Below are positions 14,207 through 20,252 of a stretch of 20,252 nucleotides of DNA, piece after piece. Source of the DNA: a virus; the IMG/VR virus record IMGVR_UViG_3300042154_000348, positions 1 through 20,252 of that record. One strand, written 5' to 3'. The position numbers were made by a program, and so were the translations under genes. The notes beneath the pieces are model-generated. The model had not been told where the DNA came from. It saw only the letters and a list, made by a program, of their open reading frames with translations, and ran no database searches. Positions within the stretch are counted from its first letter, which is position 1; every line of letters starts with the position of its first letter.

Positions 14207-15160
14207 ATGGCAACAACTACATCATTAACGACTACGTATGCTGGTCAACATTCAGGAATGTGGGTTAAAGCTGCTTTATTAAGCGGTAACACATTAGCAA
14301 ACGGAGGTATGACTATCATGCCTAACATCGCGTACAAAGCAGTAATTAACAAATTGAGTACAGACGGACTTTTAGCAAATGCGAGCTGTGACTTCTCTGC
14401 TACTTCTACGGTAACAATTACAGAACGTACATTAATTTTAGAGAACTTCCAAGTTAATTTATCTTTATGTAAAAAAGACTACATCACTTCTTGGCAATCT
14501 GAAGAAATGGGGTATTCTGCAAACAAAGTATTAGCTAAATCTTTCGCAGATTACTTACTTGCATTCGTAGTTGAGAAAGTTGCATCTGCAATTGAGACTT
14601 CTATTTGGAATGGTGTTAATGCTACTGACGGACAAGTTGCGGGTATCATGACTTTGTTAACTACTGACGCTGCTTTACCAACTGCAAATGAAGTTGCGGG
14701 TACAACTGTTACTGCATCAAATGTTATCGAAGAGTTAGAGAAAGTTTACAAAGCTATCCCTGCTGCAGTATACGGAGCTGATGATTTGAAGATCTATGTA
14801 TCTCAAAACATTGCTAAGGCATACATCTCTGCATTAGGTGGTTTCGGTGTAGCTGCTACATCTAACAATGGTGTTGACAATAAAGGTACACAATGGTACA
14901 CTAATGGAAACTTAACTTATGGTGGTATTCCATTATTCGTAGCAAACGGATTGACTGCAAACCAAATGTTAGCTGCTCAAACTTCTAACTTGTTTTTCGG
15001 CTGCGGTTTGCTCAACGATGCAAATGAAATACGATTAATCGACACCTCCGAAACATTAGGAGATGACAATGTAAGAATCGTAATGAGAGCTGGTTACGCT
15101 GTTAACTACCACTCAGTTTCAGATTTGGTTACATACGGAATCACAAACTCTGCTAACTAA
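14207..15160 (+). CDS. Major capsid protein, HK97-type (317 aa)
   Basis: The length, alanine/threonine-rich composition and layout fit an HK97-fold major capsid protein. There is a flexible N-terminus, a strand pair with TITERTLILENFQVNLSLCK, the spine-helix-like AKSFADYLLAFVVEKVASAI at about 110-130, and a long A-domain region with NVIEELEKVYKAIPAAVYG. The end is beta-rich (VRIVMRAGYAVNYHSVSD). Codons are noticeably more uniform (AAC, GCT, TCT, GTT, ACT favoured) than in neighbours, as expected for an abundant protein. It lies directly behind the scaffold-like gene and ahead of an intrinsic terminator. The exact fold was not tested but no other gene here is as good a candidate. Confidence 0.82.
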   Translation: MATTTSLTTTYAGQHSGMWVKAALLSGNTLANGGMTIMPNIAYKAVINKLSTDGLLANASCDFSATSTVTITERTLILENFQVNLSLCKKDYITSWQSEEMGYSANKVLAKSFADYLLAFVVEKVASAIETSIWNGVNATDGQVAGIMTLLTTDAALPTANEVAGTTVTASNVIEELEKVYKAIPAAVYGADDLKIYVSQNIAKAYISALGGFGVAATSNNGVDNKGTQWYTNGNLTYGGIPLFVANGLTANQMLAAQTSNLFFGCGLLNDANEIRLIDTSETLGDDNVRIVMRAGYAVNYHSVSDLVTYGITNSAN

Positions 15161-15180
15161 TCACTAGCAAACAAATACTA

Positions 15181-15211
15181 GGGGAAGGAGATTGACTTCT
15201 TCCCTTTTTTT
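15181..15211 (+). terminator. Intrinsic terminator after the capsid gene
   Basis: The stem GGGAAGGAG (15182-15190) pairs with CTTCTTCCC (15196-15204) over nine pairs, one a G-T wobble, around a five-base loop ATTGA. Seven T residues (15205-15211) follow directly. This is a textbook rho-independent terminator placed 21 bases after the capsid stop. It probably ends much of the upstream transcript, with partial read-through supplying the genes behind it, since no promoter is evident in the remaining 23 bases before the tube gene. Confidence 0.85.
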
Positions 15212-15234
15212 ATAAACTTTAAAACTATAAACTC

Positions 15235-15783
15235 ATGGCATGTGATATTGCAAAAGGTAGAGTAGAACAATGCAAAGACCAAGTTGGAGGTCTTAAAGCT
15301 GTTTACTTTATCAATTACCAAATAGCTAGAGCTGACGTGACGTATGATGCAACGGATACGGATATGATTACAGCGATTACTAACGTAGATACTTTATATA
15401 AGTACGAATTAAAAGGAGTAGACAATACTTTCGACCAAGATGTAGTGTCTGATCGTAATGCTGGGACTACTTATTTTAGTCAAAAATTAAACATTAGATT
15501 AAAGCACCAAGATATTGCTACACATAAGCAAATTAAATTGTTATCTTATGGACGTCCACACATTGTGGTTCAGACTAACAATGATCAATTCTTTATTATG
15601 GGACTTGAGCAAGGTGCTGACGTTGTAGGTGGCTCAATTTCTACAGGTGGTGAGATGAAATCTGCTTCAGGATATTCTTTGAATTTTGTAGCAGACGAGA
15701 AAGTTCCTGCTAACTTCTTGAATGCATCAACATCAACTGCTATGTTGGCATTATTTACAAGTGCTACTTTAGTTACTTCATAG
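15235..15783 (+). CDS. Putative major tail tube protein (182 aa)
   Basis: This is a beta-rich protein with MACDIAKGRVEQCKD at the start, VGGLKAVYFINY at 17-28, LYKYELKG at 54-61, KLLSYGRPHIVVQT at 101-114 and FIMGLEQGADVVGGSISTGG at 120-139. It ends with ASGYSLNFVADEKVPANFL. The G-rich D-x-x-x-G, then gap, then E-x-x-P-A-x-F-L ending is like tail-tube proteins of siphophages, and I know this family as the usual partner of the capsid gene in Bacteroidota phages. A terminator on each side indicates independent dosage control, in keeping with a high-copy structural protein. A head decoration role is the main alternative. Confidence 0.65.
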   Translation: MACDIAKGRVEQCKDQVGGLKAVYFINYQIARADVTYDATDTDMITAITNVDTLYKYELKGVDNTFDQDVVSDRNAGTTYFSQKLNIRLKHQDIATHKQIKLLSYGRPHIVVQTNNDQFFIMGLEQGADVVGGSISTGGEMKSASGYSLNFVADEKVPANFLNASTSTAMLALFTSATLVTS

Positions 15784-15808
15784 TCTAAATAGTTCACTAG
15801 GCTAAGAA

Positions 15809-15839
15809 GGGGTGTCGATTAATTTCGGCATCCCTTTTT
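15809..15839 (+). terminator. Intrinsic terminator after the tube gene
   Basis: GGGGTGTCGA (15809-15818) and TCGGCATCCC (15825-15834) form a ten-pair stem, with two G-T wobbles, around loop TTAATT. Five T residues (15835-15839) complete the signal 26 bases after the stop codon of the tail-tube candidate. Downstream portal and fibre genes therefore likely receive less transcript, or depend on read-through. Confidence 0.8.
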
Positions 15840-15878
15840 GTGTTTAAAACAAAATGTATTTCTTGTAGTTATATTAAT

Positions 15879-16256
15879 ATGATAATACTTAAACCTATAT
15901 CTACATCTCAAGCCTTTGTTGTTACTCAACGAGATTTTGAGGGTACACGTGCGAATAAGATTAAAATTATTGATGAAGAAACAAATGTAAGTAGAGTAAT
16001 AACTTTGTCGGGTACTACTAACGGAGATTATTACGATACGGTTACAATTACGATTAATCCTGCATTAAAGGAAGGACATACGTATAGAGCGATAATGTAC
16101 GTAAATACTGAAGCATACGTAAATTATAGAGGTAAAATATTATGCACGTCTCAAATAGATATATCTCAGGGATTTTTAGATATTAGAGATTATTCAGTAA
16201 ACAACAATAGATATATTGAAAACACAACAACTAACGAATTTATATTAAATGACTAG
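15879..16256 (+). CDS. Conserved Bacteroidota phage structural protein (125 aa)
   Basis: ATG 15879 begins MIILKPISTSQAFVVTQRDF, a start I have seen in Bacteroidota phage genes near portal and tail-tube genes. The frame is open to a GTG at 15840, but that sits on the terminator edge, so ATG is chosen. The protein is beta-rich (KIKIIDEETN, TVTITINPAL, GHTYRAIMYVN, RGKILCTSQIDIS) with no membrane segment. It is probably a minor virion or head-tail joining component by position. It overlaps the portal gene by eight bases. Confidence 0.6.
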   Translation: MIILKPISTSQAFVVTQRDFEGTRANKIKIIDEETNVSRVITLSGTTNGDYYDTVTITINPALKEGHTYRAIMYVNTEAYVNYRGKILCTSQIDISQGFLDIRDYSVNNNRYIENTTTNEFILND

Positions 16257-17985
16257 TAACCACGTTATAGAATTATCTGCATACACATCACCTGTAGTTA
16301 CGGAAGACAAACGTAATGATTGGGTAAACTATGGTGAGGATAATAATTACTTCCAATTCTTAATAGATAGATATTCGAATAGTGCTACTCATTCAGCAGT
16401 AGTAAACAATATCAGTAGATTAATCTACGGGAAAGGTTTGAGTGCGTTAGATGCGTCTAAAAAGCCAAATGATTACGCTCAGATGTTAACCCTATTTGCA
16501 GCAAATGACTTGCGTAGAGTAATACAAGACTTGTATTTATTAGGTCAAGGAGCGTTTCAAGTACATTACGATAAAGGACATAAAAATGTTGTTAAGGTGT
16601 ATCATATTCCTGTACAATTATTACGACCAGAAAAATGCGATAAAGACGGGAATATTGTAGGTTATTACTATTCTGACAATTGGGAGGATCCTAAAAAGTT
16701 TGTACCTAAAAGATTTGATGCATTTGGCGAGGGTAGCTCAGAGATTGAGATATTAATGATACAACCTTATTCAGTAGGCGCTAAGTATTTCAGTCGTGTT
16801 GATTACCAAGGAGCTTTGGAATATACGGTATTAGAAGAGAAAATTAGTGAGTATCTTATTAATGAGGTTTCTAATGGATTCAGTCCAACTACGATTGTTA
16901 ACTTTAATAATTCTGTACCATCCGATGAGCAAAAAGATGAAATTGCAAGAAGTGTTATAAGCAAATTAACAGGATCAACAGGTAAGAAAATAGTAGTTTC
17001 ATTCAATGAAGATGAAGCTAAGAAGACTACAATTGATTCAGTACCTTTAAACGATGCGCCTGAACATTACCAATATTTATCAGACGAGTGCAGAAGTAAG
17101 ATATTAACAGGGCATTGCGTAACTTCACCACTTATATTTGGTATTGCTACAACTACAGGATTTAGTGCAAATGCAGATGAGTTGAAGAATAGTGTTATTT
17201 TGTTTGATAACATGGTAATAAGACCAAAACAAGAGGTAATTCTTGAAGCATTAGATAGTATTTTAGCTTTCAATGGTGTTTCTTTGAAGCTATATTTCAA
17301 GACTTTGCAACCTTTGGAATTTGTAGACTTATCAAATGCACAATCTACGGATCAAGTAGCAGAAGAAACAGGTGTTGAAATGAGTGCTGAAGATCATATT
17401 GAGTGGATTGATGGACACGAATACATAAGAATAGATAGCAGAGAGGTTGATTATGACTTAGAGGATGAGTTAGATGCTGAATTAGAAGCGTTAAATTCAC
17501 CTAAAAAAACGTTATTATCTAAAATTGTTAATCTAGTTTCTACAGGAACAGCAAGACCTAACATAAAGTCAGACCAAGACGGTGCTGTTTTCAAGCATAG
17601 ATATAGATATGTTGGAGGAGTTTCTGATAACACTAGAGACTTTTGCAAGAAAATGGTACAATTAAATAAGATATATCGTAAAGAAGATATTATTGCAATG
17701 GGTTCACAAGCAGTAAATGAAGGATGGGGACCAGAAGGTGCAGATACATACTCAATTTGGTTGTACAAGGGCGGTGGAGATTGCCATCATAAATGGATGA
17801 GAGAAACGTATTTACGTAAATCTGATGCTAATTCACCAATAGCTCAAGAAATATCAAAAACACTTACACCAGCTAAGGTTAGAAAAGCTGGTGAAATTGC
17901 ACCAACGAATGACAAACGTGTATATCAAAGACCAACAGATATGCCGTACAATGGATTCTTACCAACAAATAAACGATTCAACTAA
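16249..17985 (+). CDS. Portal protein fused to a MuF-like C-terminal domain (578 aa)
   Basis: The first 360 residues form the portal body through which DNA is packaged. They include DWVNYGEDNNYFQFLIDRY, SATHSAVVNNISRLIYGKG, DLYLLGQGAFQVHY and an FLI-rich clip region, with LTGHCVTSPLIFGIATTTGFS as the wing segment. An acidic linker (DYDLEDELDAELEAL, about 400-420) leads to a second domain at 448-524: FKHRYRYVGGVSDNTRDFCK, AVNEGWGPEGADTYSIWLYK, then GGGDCHHKWMRE with C512, H513 and H514. This resembles the MuF-type minor head module, here joined to the portal. Cys466 may pair with C512, or Cys/His may bind metal. The fusion is known to me from Bacteroidota phage; what it does is open. Confidence 0.82.
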   Translation: MTSNHVIELSAYTSPVVTEDKRNDWVNYGEDNNYFQFLIDRYSNSATHSAVVNNISRLIYGKGLSALDASKKPNDYAQMLTLFAANDLRRVIQDLYLLGQGAFQVHYDKGHKNVVKVYHIPVQLLRPEKCDKDGNIVGYYYSDNWEDPKKFVPKRFDAFGEGSSEIEILMIQPYSVGAKYFSRVDYQGALEYTVLEEKISEYLINEVSNGFSPTTIVNFNNSVPSDEQKDEIARSVISKLTGSTGKKIVVSFNEDEAKKTTIDSVPLNDAPEHYQYLSDECRSKILTGHCVTSPLIFGIATTTGFSANADELKNSVILFDNMVIRPKQEVILEALDSILAFNGVSLKLYFKTLQPLEFVDLSNAQSTDQVAEETGVEMSAEDHIEWIDGHEYIRIDSREVDYDLEDELDAELEALNSPKKTLLSKIVNLVSTGTARPNIKSDQDGAVFKHRYRYVGGVSDNTRDFCKKMVQLNKIYRKEDIIAMGSQAVNEGWGPEGADTYSIWLYKGGGDCHHKWMRETYLRKSDANSPIAQEISKTLTPAKVRKAGEIAPTNDKRVYQRPTDMPYNGFLPTNKRFN

Positions 17986-18485
17986 TGGCAGAAGCATTAC
18001 TAATAGGGAAAGCAGATTTACAAGCGTATACGGCATTAAATGGTAATGTTGATACGGATAAGGTAATACAGTTCATAAAGATAGCTCAAGATATTTGGGT
18101 ATTGCAATACGTAGGTACTGACCTAATGACCAAAATTAAGAATGATATCGCAGCAAGTACGTTAACAGGTAACTATGCTACATTAGTAAATACGTATCTT
18201 AAACCGATGTTGATCCACTTTACGATGGTAGAATACTTGCCATTTGCCGCATATTCGATATCTAACAAAGGACTTTATAAACATAGTTCTGAGAATGCTG
18301 AAATTGTAAGCAAAGAAGAAGTAGATTATTTGGTTGAGAAAGAGAAACGTATTGCTGAGAATTACGCGCAAAGATTCTTAGATTATATGTGCGAAAATGA
18401 AGCGTTATTTCCTGAATATCAAAGCAACACAAATGGGGATGTTTACCCACAAAAAAAGAATTACTTATCAAATTGGTATATATGA
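17985..18485 (+). CDS. Head-tail connector-like protein, DUF6712-like (166 aa)
   Basis: This is a mostly helical protein starting LIGKADLQAYTALNGNVDTD, with VIQFIKIAQDIWVLQYVGTD at about 26-45, LVNTYLKPMLIHFTMVEYLP in the centre and NAEIVSKEEVDYLVEKEKRI further on. The arrangement matches a Bacteroidota phage group, DUF6712 as I recall, that plays the part of gp6-type connectors bound below the portal. Its ATG overlaps the portal stop (TAATG at 17983-17987), tying the two stoichiometrically. Size fits the group. The family name should be checked; a connector role follows from adjacency to the portal. Confidence 0.65.
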   Translation: MAEALLIGKADLQAYTALNGNVDTDKVIQFIKIAQDIWVLQYVGTDLMTKIKNDIAASTLTGNYATLVNTYLKPMLIHFTMVEYLPFAAYSISNKGLYKHSSENAEIVSKEEVDYLVEKEKRIAENYAQRFLDYMCENEALFPEYQSNTNGDVYPQKKNYLSNWYI

Positions 18486-18613
18486 TTAGAGAGGTATACA
18501 AGCCCAAACAAAACAATGTAGTTAAATTAGAGTTATATCTTAAGAAGATAGAGAAAGATGGCAAACAAAAAGATAAGCGAACTAACACCGAAATTAGCAC
18601 AACTAGAAGATAG
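18482..18613 (+). CDS. Small overlapping ORF (43 aa)
   Basis: ATG 18482 shares ATGA with the connector gene stop, and the 43-codon frame ends inside the next gene, which it overlaps by 56 bases. Residues 1-25 (MIREVYKPKQNNVVKLELYL...) look like a normal short protein, while the last 18 residues are basic and read from the overlap. It fills the otherwise empty 72-base gap. No family is recognised; it could be a genuine mini-protein or only a coupling leader. Confidence 0.42.
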   Translation: MIREVYKPKQNNVVKLELYLKKIEKDGKQKDKRTNTEISTTRR

Positions 18614-19007
18614 TGACTTAGTGATGGTGTCAGATTATAACGGTGCTACATACGACACTAAGTCTATTACAGGTGCAAATATAAGACCATTTAAAACAGT
18701 AATGTTTAACATAAGTCAAACGGGTACATCAGATCCAACTGTTAATTATAGTTACACGGACGAGGTTACTCAAACATTTACATTTTCAAGATTAAGTGTA
18801 GGTAATTATAGATTAACATCGTCTAGTGCTTTATTTACAGCAAGTAAAACGTTTTGTCAAATTACACTAGGAACTAGTATATTAGATTTATCCGCTGGTG
18901 TTGTAGTTACAAGTACGACTCAGTTAGATATTACAAATTGTACAGCGTCAACAGTAGCTGATAGTTTATTAACAAATGCAAGTTTAGAAATAAAAATAAT
19001 AAAATAA
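18558..19007 (+). CDS. Small fibre/decoration protein with ISELTP N-terminal module (149 aa)
   Basis: The N-terminus KKISELTPKLAQLEDSDLVM, then SDYNGATYDTKSITGANI, is a module widespread at the start of phage fibres and baseplate adhesins. It probably docks onto the virion. The remaining 100 residues are beta-rich, Thr/Ser-rich (FKTVMFNISQTG, QTFTFSRLSVGNYRLTSSS, QLDITNCTAST) and end LEIKIIK, suggesting a small beta-sandwich trimer. Being short, it could be a fibre base rather than a complete fibre. It forms a cassette with the next two genes. Confidence 0.6.
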   Translation: MANKKISELTPKLAQLEDSDLVMVSDYNGATYDTKSITGANIRPFKTVMFNISQTGTSDPTVNYSYTDEVTQTFTFSRLSVGNYRLTSSSALFTASKTFCQITLGTSILDLSAGVVVTSTTQLDITNCTASTVADSLLTNASLEIKIIK

Positions 19008-19010
19008 GAT

Positions 19011-19280
19011 ATGAGTTTACCAAATTTAGATAGATTAGTTGCTACGAAAGGAACTAAATTAGTGAATGACACAACGGAAGTAACTGTTACAATTGCTGGT
19101 ATTTTTGTAATGGAAGATACAGTGTTTACATCCATTAAAGTTGGTGGAACGGATGCTAAGTCAACGTACATTACTACTCCTGGAACTGCAGTAAAAGCTG
19201 GTGCATTAATTACAGGAGCTGGTGTATTATTTAGCGGTGTAAAATTAACAAGCGGTTCGGTTAATCTTATTCTAGGGTAG
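19011..19280 (+). CDS. Small beta-rich virion-type protein (89 aa)
   Basis: This is a compact, Thr/Val/Gly-rich protein (TTEVTVTIAGIFVMEDTVFT, TDAKSTYITTPGTAVKAGAL) ending LFSGVKLTSGSVNLILG. Such a short strand-rich unit with the terminal F-S-x-V/I-x-L-x-S-G pattern is common in phage tail-fibre and decoration genes. No signal peptide or catalytic residues are seen. Only three bases separate it from the previous stop, and one from the next start, so all three genes are translated together. Function beyond a probable structural role is unknown. Confidence 0.55.
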   Translation: MSLPNLDRLVATKGTKLVNDTTEVTVTIAGIFVMEDTVFTSIKVGGTDAKSTYITTPGTAVKAGALITGAGVLFSGVKLTSGSVNLILG

Positions 19281-19281
19281 T

Positions 19282-20058
19282 ATGTTGTACGGATACGGAA
19301 TACTTAATAATCACGTTCCAACGTTAAAGGCTACTGTTATGAAGGGGGGTGCTGCTTTAAGCCCATTCCTTACTAGTTTATACGCTGTATACAAAGGTGA
19401 ATCAAACGCAAACGATTCACTAGGTGTTTACAACGGAACTGCACAAGGTGGATTAACTTATAGTACTGGTAAGAGTGGTAATGCTTTTACATTTAATGGT
19501 ATAAATAGTCGCATTGATTTGCCAACTGCTTCTTTTAACTCATTAACAACAGATTTTTCAGTTAGTGCTTGGACTTTATATCCAATAGGTTATATTGGCA
19601 GTTATACTATTCCTATTTTTAATAATATGAGTGCGACATCCTGGTTTAGTGCTGGTGGTGGGTTTTGGGTTACATTGTATGGTGATGTGATACAATTCAG
19701 AATTGGTAATAAAAGTACAATGTCTATTCTAACGTACACTACTGGACTTTCAATGGGTTATAACACATTTTTTCACATTGCTGTAACACGTTCAAATGGT
19801 AGAAGTTGCATTTATTTTAACGGCTCTTTAGTTGCAAGTAATACTGATGCAGTTAATCCAGTGTATTATACAAGTGGAGTGAATACAACTACACCAACAA
19901 TAGGAGCAATTAAAATGCCTAATGGTGTTCAAGATGGTTATTATGCACCATTAAATACAAAAATAGATGAGTTGAATATCTGGAATAAAGAGTTAACATC
20001 AACAGAAGTAACAGATTTATATAACGCAGGAACAGGTAAGTTCTACCCAACATTTTAA
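19282..20058 (+). CDS. LamG/concanavalin A-like lectin-domain protein (258 aa)
   Basis: Residues about 35-255 form a LamG-like jelly roll, a carbohydrate-binding fold. DSLGVYNGTAQGGLTY (45-60) and GKSGNAFTFNGINSRIDLP (63-81) are the classic entry strands, DFSVSAW (91-97) the core strand and FFHIAVTRSNGRSCIYFNGS the long central hairpin. KIDELNIWNKELTSTEVTDL, just before the GKFYP end, is the closing strand and helix. The first 30 residues may attach it to its partner. Phages use such domains to bind capsule or cell-surface glycans, so it is a good receptor-binding or adhesion candidate; the position behind two fibre-type genes agrees. Ligand and virion location cannot be told from sequence. 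Confidence 0.75.
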   Translation: MLYGYGILNNHVPTLKATVMKGGAALSPFLTSLYAVYKGESNANDSLGVYNGTAQGGLTYSTGKSGNAFTFNGINSRIDLPTASFNSLTTDFSVSAWTLYPIGYIGSYTIPIFNNMSATSWFSAGGGFWVTLYGDVIQFRIGNKSTMSILTYTTGLSMGYNTFFHIAVTRSNGRSCIYFNGSLVASNTDAVNPVYYTSGVNTTTPTIGAIKMPNGVQDGYYAPLNTKIDELNIWNKELTSTEVTDLYNAGTGKFYPTF

Positions 20059-20061
20059 ATT

Positions 20062-20252
20062 ATGAAAGTAAGAGAATTAAACGAAACACAAGCAACTACC
20101 TTAGAAGGTAAAGTTTGGGGTTTTAACGGTCAATTTTTCAACATACAAATTGATGCAGATGGTAAAAAGTTTATTTCAAATGAAGAAGTAAATGGATGTA
20201 CATTACAACAAGCACAATTAATTGGTTGTGATGCATGGTTATTAACTTTACC
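20062..20252 (+). CDS. Hypothetical protein, 3' end outside the window (partial)
   Basis: ATG 20062 starts three bases after the lectin-gene stop and the frame stays open for 63 codons to the window edge. The visible part starts MKVRELNETQATTLEGKVWG and continues with an FNIQIDADGKKFISNEEV segment and GCTLQQAQLIGCDAWLLTL. It is a mixed alpha/beta, soluble sequence with two cysteines and no signal peptide. I do not recognise it. It looks like another small accessory gene of the adhesin cassette. Confidence 0.6.
   Translation, partial: MKVRELNETQATTLEGKVWGFNGQFFNIQIDADGKKFISNEEVNGCTLQQAQLIGCDAWLLTL

Noticed and set aside
15840-15878. GTG start at 15840 for the 125-aa structural gene
   Set aside because: The GTG abuts the terminator T run and the added residues (MFKTKCISCSYIN) do not resemble the family opening; ATG 15879 fits better.
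1-20252. CRISPR arrays, insertion sequences, rRNA or long direct repeats
   Set aside because: None was seen by reading either strand; the only repeats noted are short palindromes and terminator stems.

Overview
The window is a tightly packed, all plus-strand, AT-rich late-gene segment of a tailed bacteriophage or prophage, most likely siphovirus-type. The host is probably a member of the Bacteroidota, with Flavobacteriia-like composition. The evidence is a DUF3127-type OB-fold gene (a family typical of Bacteroidota), several structural proteins that I recognise as recurrent in Bacteroidota phages but that lack good functional names, starts preceded by A-rich rather than Shine-Dalgarno sequence, and low GC. 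No lysis, integration or replication genes are present, so temperate versus lytic cannot be decided.

Left end (about 1-2076): an upstream module with a small unknown ORF, a MazG-type NTP pyrophosphohydrolase, a second small helical MazG-like protein, an odd tRNA-like element at about 866-931, a DUF3127 protein, an ECF-like sigma factor and a Cys-rich small protein. The last three overlap each other. The short gap at 2077-2154 holds a T-rich inverted repeat and is the best place for a control element ahead of the morphogenesis genes.

Packaging and tail block (2155-11169): small and large terminase (the large subunit apparently starting at TTG), two small unknown genes, and a tail assembly chaperone pair joined by a T-tract -1 frameshift with about 200 bases of dual coding. 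Then come two completion/neck-type proteins, two Bacteroidota-type tail proteins (347 and 779 aa), a 58-aa overlapping ORF and a short tape-measure protein.

Head block (11181-18485): XkdF-like prohead protease, a small fibre-like protein, a beta-rich fibre ending in a C1q/TNF-like jelly roll, a small CLC...CC protein, a scaffold-like protein, the major capsid protein, a likely tail-tube protein, an unknown structural protein, a portal fused to a MuF-like C-terminal domain, and a connector-like protein. Capsid and tube genes are each followed by a clear intrinsic terminator, which fits their need for high copy number.

Right end (18482-20252): a small overlapping ORF, two small beta-rich structural proteins, a LamG-like lectin-domain protein and a truncated ORF running off the end. 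This looks like an adhesion/decoration cassette. The most noteworthy features are the frameshifted dual-coding chaperone, the gene order (tail assembly before head, tube next to capsid, portal last), the sigma-factor cassette just ahead of the late genes and the tRNA-like element. Nearly all genes touch or overlap their neighbours by 1-28 bases, implying long polycistronic messages and translational coupling.
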